Source: a virus. Taken from it: 64,000 nt of DNA. Below the pieces are notes generated by a model. That model did no database searches, was not told where the DNA came from, and saw only the letters and a program-made list of their open reading frames with translations. The stretch covers positions 1 to 64,000 of the IMG/VR virus record IMGVR_UViG_3300025122_006404, one strand, 5' to 3'. Each line of letters begins with the position of its first letter. The first letter of the stretch is position 1. Of the stretch, positions 43,070 to 51,821 are shown piece after piece. The position numbers were made by a program, and so were the translations under genes.

Positions 43070-43366
43070 GTGAGCTCCATCGACGAGATAATTCAACAGA
43101 TAGAAAAATTACAAAATCTAGCTCTAATGAGGCTCAAGACCAGATGCGAACAGCTTATTAAATCTTCTCAGGAAAGCCTGGATAAAATTGAAAATTTGGG
43201 ATTAATGGGATACTATAGTGTAAATCATGATTGCTATAGATATGCCTGTGATGTTCATAGAATATCAAATGAATTAGGAAACATGAGAGCTATAAAGGAA
43301 AATATTATTAAGATCAAGAATACAGTGACACTAGTGGAGGTTGTTGAAGATCTTGAGGAAGAATAG
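43070..43366 (+). CDS. Helical hypothetical protein, 98 aa
   Basis: Not recognised. GTG start. Amphipathic helices throughout with a Cys/Tyr-rich middle (DCYRYACDVH). It ends in an acidic tail. Confidence 0.55.
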   Translation: MSSIDEIIQQIEKLQNLALMRLKTRCEQLIKSSQESLDKIENLGLMGYYSVNHDCYRYACDVHRISNELGNMRAIKENIIKIKNTVTLVEVVEDLEEE

Positions 43367-43415
43367 GATTAATATTAAACTTTTTCATAGATATATAGAT
43401 AATAGTTAAGACTTC

Positions 43416-43703
43416 ATGGCATCAAAACAAATTGGTAAAGTTGGTCCCGATCTACAGGAAGAAAAGTCTGTATCTTTTAGGCGAAAAGAAGACGGATTTT
43501 TTGAAAAAATCGAGCTAATTGCCGTACGAGACTTAAAGATTGGCAAGATAATTCGTTCATCTAAGATCGTAGCAGAGGAAGATTACGAGCTCATTTCTGA
43601 TTCTTCCGAAGATTTTGATGAGACGATGTCTTATGAGGACATCGATGGAAAGACAGTGACCTTAAAATTTAAAAGACTTGAAAATACAGACAATGAGAAA
43701 TGA
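43416..43703 (+). CDS. Hypothetical acidic protein, 95 aa
   Basis: Not recognised. A beta-rich N-terminal half and an acidic SSEDFDETMSYED segment. It overlaps the next gene by 11 bases. Confidence 0.55.
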   Translation: MASKQIGKVGPDLQEEKSVSFRRKEDGFFEKIELIAVRDLKIGKIIRSSKIVAEEDYELISDSSEDFDETMSYEDIDGKTVTLKFKRLENTDNEK

Positions 43704-43899
43704 TAAAGATAACGTGATTGATTTTTTATCTTTCCTGAGAAAAACGTCTAGATCTAAAAAGACAGATAATGCTAATGAAAATGAGGTATCCTTTAAGCCA
43801 GCAGGAATAAGCTTGCCAGAAAAAATTCTGATCAGTCTCTGTTTCATGTCTCTGTTTGGAATAGTGTTATTTGCTATTGTGGCAATTTTTCTCCCATAG
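43693..43899 (+). CDS. Single-helix tail-anchored membrane protein, 68 aa
   Basis: Start set at ATG 43693. A polar N-terminus and a C-terminal membrane helix (CFMSLFGIVLFAIVAIFLP). Unrecognised. Confidence 0.55.
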   Translation: MRNDKDNVIDFLSFLRKTSRSKKTDNANENEVSFKPAGISLPEKILISLCFMSLFGIVLFAIVAIFLP

Positions 43900-43910
43900 C
43901 TCTGCATTCG

Positions 43911-43938
43911 TGTAAATCGCTTACTTCTGTGATATAAT
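43911..43938 (+). promoter_or_regulatory. TGTAAA-class phage promoter (tRNA cluster)
   Basis: TGTAAAT (43911-43917), 15 bases, TATAAT (43933-43938), preceded by TGTGA. It lies 14 bases before tRNA-Met, so it drives the tRNA-Met/Lys/Leu cluster. Confidence 0.74.
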
Positions 43939-43951
43939 TTTACTATGATTT

Positions 43952-44028
43952 CGGCTTCTAGCTCAATCGGTCAGAGCAACGGTCTCATAAACCGTAGGTT
44001 CTGGGTTCAAGTCCCAGGGAGCCGACCA
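43952..44028 (+). tRNA. tRNA with CAU anticodon (elongator Met, or Ile2 if lysidine-modified)
   Basis: Acceptor CGGCTTC/GGAGCCG with a C1-G72 pair, discriminator A and encoded CCA. Anticodon stem ACGGT/ACCGT, loop CTCATAA. It lacks the C1-A72 mismatch and three G-C pairs of an initiator, so it is an elongator or Ile2. C4-G69 is shared with E. coli tRNA-Ile2. TilS is encoded nearby. Confidence 0.93.
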
Positions 44029-44039
44029 ATTTTTAGTGG

Positions 44040-44114
44040 GGGACCTTAGCTCATCGGGTAGAGCACTGGACTTTTAATCCAGCGGGCAGGGTTCGAGTCC
44101 CTGAGGTCCCACCA
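44040..44114 (+). tRNA. tRNA-Lys (anticodon UUU)
   Basis: Acceptor GGGACCT/AGGTCCC, anticodon stem CTGGA/TCCAG with loop CTTTTAA, TTCGAGT T-loop, discriminator A and encoded CCA. Eleven bases after the CAU tRNA. Confidence 0.95.
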
Positions 44115-44149
44115 TCTTTAGAATCTATTTGAGTAGGAGAAATATACAA

Positions 44150-44329
44150 ATGGAGATAAGCTATACCATTATGGTTTATAATAAGAAAACACAGAAATAT
44201 ACAGAAATAGTTCCCTCTTTCTTAGGAAAAAGTCGAGAAGATGCTGAGCAAAGATTTAAGAGAGAGAGGAACTGGAAGCCTATTTCGAGTGATGAGGTGC
44301 TATTTGTAAAGGGTCCGGTGTGTAGATGA
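44150..44329 (+). CDS. Hypothetical protein, 59 aa
   Basis: Not recognised. Start set at ATG 44150 with AGGAG upstream. Basic, with a beta hairpin then a helix. It sits between tRNA genes on the same transcript. Confidence 0.58.
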   Translation: MEISYTIMVYNKKTQKYTEIVPSFLGKSREDAEQRFKRERNWKPISSDEVLFVKGPVCR

Positions 44330-44334
44330 TATAG

Positions 44335-44417
44335 GGCCGGGTGGTGGAATCGGTAGACACGACAGACTCAAAATCTGTTACCCATTGGGTGTGAGGGTTC
44401 GAGTCCCTCTCTGGCCA
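44335..44417 (+). tRNA. tRNA-Leu (anticodon CAA)
   Basis: Type II tRNA. Acceptor GGCCGGG/TCTGGCC with two G-U pairs, anticodon stem ACAGA/TCTGT with loop CTCAAAA, a long variable arm (TACCCATTGGGTG), TTCGAGT T-loop. CCA is not encoded. Confidence 0.93.
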
Positions 44418-44449
44418 CTCTTTAACTAGACTTTTCACGAGAGTAATAA

Positions 44450-44704
44450 ATGAATGATATCTTAGCTAAAAATGTGGGAGTCCAGCTTTTAATGATGCAG
44501 GATTATAAAAAGGCGGCGAAATACTTATTCGATATGATTAAAAATAATATTCTTTGTGAGAATAAAGACATCAAGAATTATCTGATCTCTCTAATGGAGG
44601 TAATTTCATCGCATGACGATCAGTATGCTCAAGATATGGTTCTTCACTTTACGGATGTGTTAGTTCCAGAATTAAAAAAGGAGGTAAAAAGTGAAAAACA
44701 GTGA
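44450..44704 (+). CDS. Helical hypothetical protein, 84 aa
   Basis: Not recognised. Helix-rich throughout. It overlaps the next gene by 14 bases. Confidence 0.58.
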   Translation: MNDILAKNVGVQLLMMQDYKKAAKYLFDMIKNNILCENKDIKNYLISLMEVISSHDDQYAQDMVLHFTDVLVPELKKEVKSEKQ

Positions 44705-45104
44705 ATGGAGTCAGACATCTATGCTCACAACTATTGTTAATCCAACTGTGCAAGGGTATGAGATTAAGATTAAAAGTCCTGAGGTGACATTTCTAGGGGT
44801 AAAGGATCAGCCTGACTTTGCTGATTTATATCTTACTTTTTATCCGGAAGAAAAGGTGATAGAGCTTAAGTCTTTTAAAAAATATCTTCATCAATTTAGA
44901 AATAAAATTATTTCCTATGAGAGATTAATTAATGTAATCTATGATGATGTGATGAGAACATACAAGCCTAATCGATTAAGAATTGTAATGACGTGCAATC
45001 CAAGAGGCGGAATTAGTTCTCGATTGACTATCGATTCTGACTGGGAAATTCGCGGAGGAAAAGAAGCCTATCGAGACTGGACTGGCCAATCTGACGAGTG
45101 GTAA
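44691..45104 (+). CDS. Hypothetical alpha/beta protein, 137 aa
   Basis: Not recognised. GTG start behind AGGAGG. The C-terminal half (RIVMTCNPRGGISSRLTIDSDWE) resembles the C-terminal strand of NADPH-dependent 7-cyano-7-deazaguanine reductase (QueF-like proteins end ...FNPRGG...), and VIELKSFKKYLHQFRN fits the QueF substrate-binding stretch (ELKSLKxYxxSFR). A QueF-type reductase is therefore plausible, in a queuosine or deazaguanine pathway, though no partner gene is seen nearby. Confidence 0.7.
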   Translation: MKNSEWSQTSMLTTIVNPTVQGYEIKIKSPEVTFLGVKDQPDFADLYLTFYPEEKVIELKSFKKYLHQFRNKIISYERLINVIYDDVMRTYKPNRLRIVMTCNPRGGISSRLTIDSDWEIRGGKEAYRDWTGQSDEW

Positions 45105-45201
45105 TGCTGCTAGGGTACAAGTAATTCAGATACTAATTAACAATGCTTTAAATGCTGAAATTGATAGGAGAATTAGATCTGTAATTTCAAGCAGGTTCAA
45201 G

Positions 45202-45423
45202 ATGGATAACAAACATCTTGAACCTTCATTTATTCACTACGATCCCGTTTGGGGAAAAGGGCAGAATGGAAACAAGTCTTTAAAATCAATAAGGGTGAAG
45301 AGGTTTAAGCAGGAAAGAGGATACGCGGTTATAGATGAAAAATATTCATCATCATTTAAAGTGATGCTTCCAGAGATTATTAAATTTTTTGAGACATGGG
45401 GAGCTACAAGAACTCGATTTTAA
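45202..45423 (+). CDS. Hypothetical basic protein, 73 aa (possibly longer at the N-terminus)
   Basis: Not recognised. ATG 45202 is the only standard start, with weak AGCAGG upstream. The frame stays open back to 45025 and reads as a good amphipathic helical protein (RVQVIQILINNALNAEIDRR), so the gene may start at a non-AUG codon or arise by +1 frameshift from the 44691 gene. Confidence 0.55.
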   Translation: MDNKHLEPSFIHYDPVWGKGQNGNKSLKSIRVKRFKQERGYAVIDEKYSSSFKVMLPEIIKFFETWGATRTRF

Positions 45424-45466
45424 TAGTTGAAAATGAGATATTTATGATTAGAATAAGGAGTTAATC

Positions 45467-45718
45467 ATGAAGTCTATTGCAATTTTCAATAGTGGGGATG
45501 AGTGGTACAGTTCGAGTGAGATAAGTCTTGTATTTTGGGAAGATGATCTGACATTTGATCAATTTACAGAGAGATATAATGATGGAGACTATTTAGATGC
45601 AGCGAGAGATGATATTGCTCGAGGCAGGGCTACGTCAGTTCAGCTGTGTGAAATAGTTAGATTTTATGAAAAATTTATTCTTGGAGTAAATAGTGTAAAC
45701 TTAAAATCTTCCAAGTAA
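45467..45718 (+). CDS. Hypothetical acidic protein, 83 aa
   Basis: Not recognised. ATAAGGAG precedes the ATG. Acidic alpha/beta protein ending just before tRNA-Arg. Confidence 0.6.
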   Translation: MKSIAIFNSGDEWYSSSEISLVFWEDDLTFDQFTERYNDGDYLDAARDDIARGRATSVQLCEIVRFYEKFILGVNSVNLKSSK

Positions 45719-45729
45719 ATTATTACTAA

Positions 45730-45806
<77 letters not shown>

Positions 45807-45827
45807 TTCTGCAGGATACGATACAAT

Positions 45828-46043
45828 ATGATTCAAAAAATTTTATTAAAACTACTTTTTAAAACTCACGAGGTTAGACTCGGTTCACTGATGTGCGGCG
45901 ATATAGTTTTACATCAAGGGGAACTATGGAGAATTATTAATCCAATGAAGGGAGGAAAGCTTGCTGCAAAGGTGGGAGACGACCATGTTTCTGCTTGCCT
46001 TGGGGTGGGAATGTATAGGACAGTTTTAGGACTAAGATTTTAG
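45828..46043 (+). CDS. GDLV-like small protein, 71 aa
   Basis: Start set at ATG 45828, because the longer frame begins inside tRNA-Arg. GSLMCGDIVLHQGELWRII is the GD(I/L)V core, with a longer N-terminus than most members. Confidence 0.55.
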   Translation: MIQKILLKLLFKTHEVRLGSLMCGDIVLHQGELWRIINPMKGGKLAAKVGDDHVSACLGVGMYRTVLGLRF

Positions 46044-46049
46044 GTTGAT

Positions 46050-46706
46050 ATGAAAGATTATTATTCAATTTTAGGTGTGGATGAAACTGCCTCAATGAGT
46101 CAAATTAAAAAGGCTTACCGTAAACTTGCTCAAAAATATCATCCAGATAAAAATCCAGGAAACTCCGAAGCAGAAGTAAAGTTTAAGGAAATAAGTGAGG
46201 CGTATGATACTTTATCCAATAAATCTAATAAGGAGAGATATGATGGCATGAGAAATGGATCAGCTTTCGGAGACGATTTTGGTTTCAATGATTTATTTGA
46301 GAGTATATTTGGGCTAGGAGATATCTTCGGGAGTGGCGGACACAGGAGGCAAACTCGTCAACCTCAACAAGAGAGAGTTATCAGATTTGATATCCCGCTG
46401 AGTGAGCTGCAATCAGAAAGAAAAATCAACAAGTCTTTTCAAGTGCAATATCAGGAAACGTGTTCATCTTGTGAAGGCTGCGGCGGCAGTGATATCCAGA
46501 AATGCCCGGCGTGTGGTGGATCGGGAAAAATTATTCAGTTTCATAAACAAGGTCCTCTGACATTTCAATCTTCGATTGCGTGCTCACACTGCCGAGGTGC
46601 GGGAAAAATTATTCACACGCCCTGTGGGCTTTGCCAAGGGGCAGGGATTATTCTTAAAACTGCAGAGTACGATGTGACAATTAGCTGTCACAAGAAAAAT
46701 AAATAA
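46050..46706 (+). CDS. dnaJ: DnaJ-type cochaperone, C-terminally shortened
   Basis: 218 residues. J domain with HPDKNP, Gly/Phe-rich linker (FGFNDLFESIFGLGDIFG), first beta domain, and four CxxCxGxG-type zinc motifs. It stops soon after the zinc region, so the second C-terminal domain and dimerisation helix of full DnaJ (about 375 aa) are missing. It would recruit host DnaK. With phage GroEL it suggests a heavy folding need. Confidence 0.9.
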   Translation: MKDYYSILGVDETASMSQIKKAYRKLAQKYHPDKNPGNSEAEVKFKEISEAYDTLSNKSNKERYDGMRNGSAFGDDFGFNDLFESIFGLGDIFGSGGHRRQTRQPQQERVIRFDIPLSELQSERKINKSFQVQYQETCSSCEGCGGSDIQKCPACGGSGKIIQFHKQGPLTFQSSIACSHCRGAGKIIHTPCGLCQGAGIILKTAEYDVTISCHKKNK

Positions 46707-46803
46707 AGCTGTTATTTTGATATCTAAATCAGAATAGTGATTAAATACATCTGAGACAGCTAGTATATTATTATACGATAAGATCATCTAAGGAGAATAA
46801 ATT

Positions 46804-47001
46804 TTGGGATCAAAAAGTCATCGTCAAAATCAGCACGTTAATCGCTTAATGAGAAAAATTGAAAAATTTAAAAAAAAGAATTGGAATATTGAAGGTTTGC
46901 AAAAAGAATTATCTTATGCAACCGGAGAGAAGGAAAGACCTGAATTTAAAACCGGCAGAGATGCTGATCCCCGATTAAAGCGTAAATATTTTAATGATTA
47001 G
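46804..47001 (+). CDS. Small basic helical protein, 65 aa
   Basis: TTG start, eight bases after AAGGAG. RKIEKFKKKNWNIEGLQKEL matches the 29224 product, a likely paralogue. Very basic; may bind nucleic acid. It is followed immediately by tRNA-Asn. Confidence 0.6.
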   Translation: MGSKSHRQNQHVNRLMRKIEKFKKKNWNIEGLQKELSYATGEKERPEFKTGRDADPRLKRKYFND

Positions 47002-47005
47002 GAGA

Positions 47006-47081
47006 TGGGGTGTAGTTCAATTGGCAGAACGTCGGACTGTTAATCCGGAAGTTGGAGGTTCGAGTCCTCCCGCCCCAGCCA
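47006..47081 (+). tRNA. tRNA-Asn (anticodon GUU)
   Basis: Acceptor TGGGGTG/CGCCCCA, D-stem GTTC/GAAC, anticodon loop CTGTTAA, TTCGAGT T-loop, discriminator G and encoded CCA. Confidence 0.95.
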
Positions 47082-47096
47082 CTAATAGAGGAAGTG

Positions 47097-47330
47097 ATGT
47101 CGCAATTTAAATTTCAAGATGGGGAGCTGGTAAAGATAAGACAATGGGATGAAGATAAAAATGATGAGAAACCAGAAAAGCCGGTAGGCGTAATAGTTTC
47201 AAAAAGTTCCACGTCGCTATATGATATATGGAATCCCGGTAGATCGGTTATTCAGAATACTTATAGAATTCTATTGAACGGATCTTTAGTTAGCAAAGAC
47301 GAAGAAGAGATTCAGAAAGTATCACCATGA
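47097..47330 (+). CDS. GDLV-family protein, 77 aa
   Basis: Start set at ATG 47097, since the longer frame begins inside tRNA-Asn. FQDGELVKIRQWDED, PVGVIVS and TYRILLNGSLV follow the family order. It overlaps the next family member by ATGA, a tandem pair. Confidence 0.65.
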   Translation: MSQFKFQDGELVKIRQWDEDKNDEKPEKPVGVIVSKSSTSLYDIWNPGRSVIQNTYRILLNGSLVSKDEEEIQKVSP

Positions 47331-47533
47331 AAATAGGAGATTTAATTAAAGTAAAATTTCACTATGACGCTACTTTGAGTGTGGGTGATCTCGGGGTTAT
47401 TATTGAAAAAAATATTATTGCTTTTGATGAAGAAAACCCCAAAGAGACAACTACCCCGGTATACAGGATTTTGTGTGGAGGAACAGACGAGCTCTGTTAT
47501 CCTGAAGATCTTGAAATAATTTCTACACTATAA
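47327..47533 (+). CDS. GDLV-family protein, 68 aa
   Basis: KIGDLIKVKFHYD, then LGVIIEKN, then VYRILCGGTDELCYPEDLEII. Tandem to the 47097 gene. Confidence 0.68.
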   Translation: MKIGDLIKVKFHYDATLSVGDLGVIIEKNIIAFDEENPKETTTPVYRILCGGTDELCYPEDLEIISTL

Positions 47534-47634
47534 TAATTTTTAACATATAGATTTATAGATATAATGTTTTATCACGGCACACCTTGCACGATGATTAAAA
47601 TGTTACGTTAGTTAAGATATTTTGTGAGTTTGTA

Positions 47635-47835
47635 ATGAAATTTAAAGATTTTCTTTTAAGATATAAAATAGCTGATAATCAAAAAACAGAAATAGAAATA
47701 GAAAAACATACCGATGATATGGAAATTTCTTTCTTAGAGATGAAAGATCGATATGATTTAACGACCGAAGAAGTAGAGATTGCTTTAAAGCCATATAGAA
47801 ATCGATATCAAGAAAAAAAGACACGAGGAAGATAA
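47635..47835 (+). CDS. Hypothetical charged protein, 66 aa
   Basis: Not recognised. Lys/Glu-rich, helical. TATAAT at 47560-47565 lies upstream without a clear -35. It is two bases from malate synthase, so it is probably the first gene of that operon. Confidence 0.55.
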   Translation: MKFKDFLLRYKIADNQKTEIEIEKHTDDMEISFLEMKDRYDLTTEEVEIALKPYRNRYQEKKTRGR

Positions 47836-47837
47836 TA

Positions 47838-49370
47838 ATGCTATCTTGCTATAGTGAAATATTGTCGCCAGACGCTTCGTATTTTTTAGAAGCTCTTTTT
47901 TCGTGTTTTCAAGACGATCTTAAATCTCTGCTAGAAGCCAGACAAGAAAGGCAGAAAGAATATGATCTTGGTAAGCTTCCAGATTTTCTTGAAGAGACTG
48001 CCAGCATTAGAGATGATAGTGTTTGGAAAGTCTCTGAAATCCCTCACGAGCTCTTAAATAGAAGAGTAGAAATAACTGGTCCAACTGATAGAAAAATGGT
48101 GATAAATGCTCTTAATTCGGGAGCAAATGTTTTTATGGCAGATTTTGAAGATTCTCTTTCTCCTACTTGGAAAAACATCATAGAAGGTCAAAAAAATCTT
48201 AAAGATGCTGTTAACAGAACAATAGCATATGATCATCCTACTAAAGGAACCTATACACTAGACGATCAAACGTCTGTGTTGTTCGTTCGCCCTCGAGGCT
48301 TACACTTAAAAGAGAAAAATTTTGAAATTAATGATAGTTCGATTTCTGCTTCGCTTTTTGATTTTGGAATATTCATGTATCATAATGCAAATGAATTAGT
48401 GCAGCAGGGAACAGCTCCGTATTTTTATTTACCAAAGATTGAACACTACTTAGAAGCTAGATGGTGGAATAATGTTTTTAACTGGGCACAGGACTATCTA
48501 TCTATTCCAAGAGGTACGATTAGAGCAACAGTCTTAATCGAAACTTTGCCTGCAGCTTTTCAAATGGATGAAATTCTGTATGAGTTAAAAGACCATTCCG
48601 CCGGATTGAACTGCGGCAGGTGGGACTATATTTTTAGTTTTATTAAAACTATTAGAAATCATCCTGATAAAATTTTGCCTAACAGATCACAGGTTACGAT
48701 GATGTCTCATTGTATGAAGTCCTATAGAGATCTTCTCATACACACGTGTCACAAAAGAGGAATCCATGCCATGGGAGGGATGGCAGCACAAATACCAATT
48801 AGAGACAATCCAGAAGAAAATGAAAAAGCTTTACAAGCTGTGAGAGAAGACAAGATCAGAGAAGTGCTTGCAGGCCATGATGGAACATGGGTAGCTCATC
48901 CAGGATTGATTCAGGTCGCCAAAGAAGTGTTTGATGAAATGATGCCTCATTCTAATCAGATTGAATTTTTAACACCCAAAGTAAAAATTCAGAGCTCGGA
49001 CTTGCTAAAGACTCCTCAAGGAGAAATCACAGAAGAAGGTCTTCGAAATAACATTAATATCGGGATCAGATATGTTGAATCGTGGCTTCGGGGAAATGGA
49101 TGTGTTCCGCTTTATAATCTAATGGAAGATGCTGCCACAGCCGAAATTTCTAGAACTCAAGTGTGGCAGTGGATAAGACATGGTAAATTTACAGAGAAGG
49201 AATTTAAAAAAATATTAAGTGATGAGGTAAATAATATTAGAGTTCAAGTGGGAAATGTTGAGTTTATCAATGGGAGATTTGCTGAAGCAGTATCTCTATT
49301 TGAAAAGTTATCAGTAGGTGAAGAGTTAGAGAATTTCTTAACTCTAGCAGCATATAAAAACATTGCATAG
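47838..49370 (+). CDS. aceB: Malate synthase (AceB/MSA type)
   Basis: 510 residues, full length for the A type (E. coli AceB is about 530). [27 protein letters not shown] (about residues 150-158), [25 protein letters not shown] and [13 protein letters not shown] with the catalytic Asp (about residue 430) are all intact. It condenses glyoxylate and acetyl-CoA to malate. Eight bases separate it from isocitrate lyase, as in bacterial aceBA operons. No frameshift or loss of key residues. Confidence 0.96.
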   Translation: MLSCYSEILSPDASYFLEALFSCFQDDLKSLLEARQERQKEYDLGKLPDFLEETASIRDDSVWKVSEIPHELLNRRVEITGPTDRKMVINALNSGANVFMADFEDSLSPTWKNIIEGQKNLKDAVNRTIAYDHPTKGTYTLDDQTSVLFVRPRGLHLKEKNFEINDSSISASLFDFGIFMYHNANELVQQGTAPYFYLPKIEHYLEARWWNNVFNWAQDYLSIPRGTIRATVLIETLPAAFQMDEILYELKDHSAGLNCGRWDYIFSFIKTIRNHPDKILPNRSQVTMMSHCMKSYRDLLIHTCHKRGIHAMGGMAAQIPIRDNPEENEKALQAVREDKIREVLAGHDGTWVAHPGLIQVAKEVFDEMMPHSNQIEFLTPKVKIQSSDLLKTPQGEITEEGLRNNINIGIRYVESWLRGNGCVPLYNLMEDAATAEISRTQVWQWIRHGKFTEKEFKKILSDEVNNIRVQVGNVEFINGRFAEAVSLFEKLSVGEELENFLTLAAYKNIA

Positions 49371-49378
49371 GATTTAAA

Positions 49379-50623
49379 ATGATTAATGATAAAAGTGAAA
49401 GATGGAAAGGAACGAAAAGGGAGTGGACCCAAAGCGATGTGGATCGACTAAGGGGTAGTTTAAAAATAGAGTATTCTCTAGCACGACATGGTGCAGAAAA
49501 ATTGTGGAATTTATTACATAGTGACGATCCAGTGGCTGCACTGGGTGCATTAACTGGCAATCAAGCTGTTCAGCAAGCAAGAGCCGGCTTAAAAGCTGTT
49601 TACTTGTCTGGTTGGCAAGTTGCTGCCGATGCTAATCTTTCGGGACACATGTATCCAGATCAAAGTCTATATCCGGCCAATAGTGTTCCTCATGTTGTAA
49701 AGAGAATAAATCAAGCTCTTCAAAGAGCTGACCAAGTTGAGAGTGTGGAAGGAAAGATTACTCGAGACTGGATGATTCCTATCGTGGCAGATGCAGAAGC
49801 TGGATTTGGGGGTCCTTTGAACGCTTATGAGCTAATGAAAGGAATGATTGAGTCCGGTGCAGCCGGAGTTCACCTTGAAGATCAGCTCTCTTCAGAGAAA
49901 AAATGTGGCCATCTTGGAGGAAAAGTCTTAATTCCAACACAGCAATTTATAGTTACTCTTAAAGCTGCCAGGCTTGCTGCTGATGTCATGGGAGTACCTA
50001 CAATTTTAATTGCTCGGACAGATGCTAACAGCGCTAAGATGATGACTTCTGATATAGATCCCTATGACCATCCATTTATGACTGGAGAACGGACTCCAGA
50101 AGGATTCTATAGGATTACAGGAGGCATAGAATGTGCCATAGCTAGAGGATTAGCGTATGCACCCTATGCAGATCTATTGTGGTGTGAAACATCAACTCCT
50201 GATCTCGATGAAGCTCAAAGATTTGCTGATGCTATTCACGAGAAACATCCGGGAAAGCTACTTGCGTATAATTGTTCTCCGTCATTTAACTGGAGAAAGA
50301 ATCTAGATGATGACACAATTGGCAAATTTCGACACGAACTAAACCGGATGGGGTATAAGTTTCAATTTGTTACGCTAGCAGGCTTTCATTCTCTCAACTA
50401 CAGCATGTTTGATCTAGCTAGTGAATATGAGAAAAAAGGAATGACAGCTTACGTGTCTCTTCAACAGAGAGAATTCGGCGCCGAGGACAGAGGATATACA
50501 GCTACCCGTCACCAGAGAGAGGTGGGAACCGGGTACTTTGATAGCGTGAGTGGAGTGCTAAGTAAAGGGAAATCTTCTACTCTCGCACTCAGTGAGTCTA
50601 CAGAGAGCGATCAATTTGAATAA
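49379..50623 (+). CDS. aceA: Isocitrate lyase (AceA)
   Basis: 414 residues, slightly shorter than E. coli AceA (434). [16 protein letters not shown], the signature KKCGHLGGK with the catalytic Cys (about residue 177), RTDANSA, and YNCSPSFNW are all present. It splits isocitrate into succinate and glyoxylate. With aceB it forms a complete glyoxylate shunt bypassing both decarboxylations of the TCA cycle. The C-terminus is Ser/Glu-rich. Confidence 0.96.
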   Translation: MINDKSERWKGTKREWTQSDVDRLRGSLKIEYSLARHGAEKLWNLLHSDDPVAALGALTGNQAVQQARAGLKAVYLSGWQVAADANLSGHMYPDQSLYPANSVPHVVKRINQALQRADQVESVEGKITRDWMIPIVADAEAGFGGPLNAYELMKGMIESGAAGVHLEDQLSSEKKCGHLGGKVLIPTQQFIVTLKAARLAADVMGVPTILIARTDANSAKMMTSDIDPYDHPFMTGERTPEGFYRITGGIECAIARGLAYAPYADLLWCETSTPDLDEAQRFADAIHEKHPGKLLAYNCSPSFNWRKNLDDDTIGKFRHELNRMGYKFQFVTLAGFHSLNYSMFDLASEYEKKGMTAYVSLQQREFGAEDRGYTATRHQREVGTGYFDSVSGVLSKGKSSTLALSESTESDQFE

Positions 50624-50667
50624 TCATAAAGATTATGTAGATATGATGAGATATTTATATCTGAGAA

Positions 50668-51549
50668 ATGAAGATCAAGATACGCCATCTAAGACAGATA
50701 ATTTCTGAGGAACTGGAGTCCAGAGAGAAAGAGGCTCAGGAAGAAGTGAACCTTCCAGTCAGTGAATTTAGCCCTCCTGAAAAAACATTCTATATCTACG
50801 TGGTTGATAAAGATGATGCTCTTTATGAGAGATTTTCTTCTCTATTTAAGGCAGATCTATTTGGACATGGATTTTTTATTAAAGGTTCCAATCTGATTGT
50901 CATCGACGGAGGAATAAAAGATGAGCCATGGTTTACTCGTGATCACATGAAGGCAATTGAGGCACACGAGGCAGCACACGGGATTGCGGGTCATGATCAG
51001 TATGGGATTCTAGAGCATGAAATTGAAGCTGATGAAATTGCAATTGAGCTTTTAAATGATAAAGGATACTCTAGAGCTGCGGAGCTTTTGGCTGCGAGAT
51101 TAGAAGACATGAGAGAGGAAGAGCCGACTCCTTTGCAGGAATCGATAGTTTTTAAAAATTTTAACATTCGATTACCCACTCAGAAAATCCAGTGTCTCGG
51201 AAAATCTATTGTTGTTGAAATTGCTCGAACACCTGAAACCAGGAAAGATGGACTAATGAATAGAATGCAATTAGAAGAAAATAGCGGGATGCTTTTTGTT
51301 TTTCCCACGACAGACAGGCAATCCTTTTGGATGGAAAACACCTATATTCCTCTCTCCATAGCATTCCTCAATGAAAACGGAAGGATCCTTAATATTGAGA
51401 ACATGAAGCCTTTTGACAAGGTAAATAAATGCTCACGCGGTGCAGCAAAGTTTGCTCTTGAAATGAATCAAGGGTGGTTTAAAAGAAACGGCGTGACGTC
51501 AGGTGACGTGATTGAAGAAATTTTAAATCTAGCTGAAGGAGTTAGGTGA
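50668..51549 (+). CDS. HExxH domain fused to DUF192 domain, with amphipathic N-terminus
   Basis: 293 residues. KIRHLRQIISEELESREKEA is the clearest example of the shared N-terminal pattern. EAHEAAHGIAGHD (about residue 98) is an HExxH-type metal site with HEIEADE downstream, as in gluzincin-like peptidases. Residues 180-290 match DUF192: RTPETRKDGLMNRM, GMLFVFP, FWMENTYIPLSIAF. Neither half's substrate is known; DUF192 proteins are usually exported, but no signal peptide is seen here. Confidence 0.78.
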   Translation: MKIKIRHLRQIISEELESREKEAQEEVNLPVSEFSPPEKTFYIYVVDKDDALYERFSSLFKADLFGHGFFIKGSNLIVIDGGIKDEPWFTRDHMKAIEAHEAAHGIAGHDQYGILEHEIEADEIAIELLNDKGYSRAAELLAARLEDMREEEPTPLQESIVFKNFNIRLPTQKIQCLGKSIVVEIARTPETRKDGLMNRMQLEENSGMLFVFPTTDRQSFWMENTYIPLSIAFLNENGRILNIENMKPFDKVNKCSRGAAKFALEMNQGWFKRNGVTSGDVIEEILNLAEGVR

Positions 51550-51821
51550 TGCTATTTTTTTTAATTGGGTGCGCCACCACATTAAGATTTCCGGTAAATT
51601 CTTTGCCTCCGGAGCCGTGCCTGGTGCAGGTTTTTATCGTGGAACAGTGGGATGACGAAGATCCAACATACACATGGAATCTCAGGTCTTCCCAGTGTCC
51701 ACATAAGCAATATCCTGTCTCTTACTGGAGAAAAGGAAGGTGGGAAACCAGTGAGTGGGGGATTTTTTGGAACTCCGGTGAGTGGATTGTTCCGCTTAGA
51801 AGGAACGGCATCCGGAGATGA
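51549..51821 (+). CDS. Small lipoprotein, 90 aa
   Basis: ATG overlaps the previous stop (TGATG). Lipobox FLIGC within the first ten residues, so the signal is very short. The mature part is Trp-rich (YWRKGRWETSEWGIFWNSGEW). Function unknown. Confidence 0.62.
   Translation: MLFFLIGCATTLRFPVNSLPPEPCLVQVFIVEQWDDEDPTYTWNLRSSQCPHKQYPVSYWRKGRWETSEWGIFWNSGEWIVPLRRNGIRR

Noticed and set aside
50636-50663. Another TGTAAA-class promoter (TGTAGAT at 50636)
   Set aside because: At the fixed distance the sequence is TATCTG, too far from TATAAT to count.
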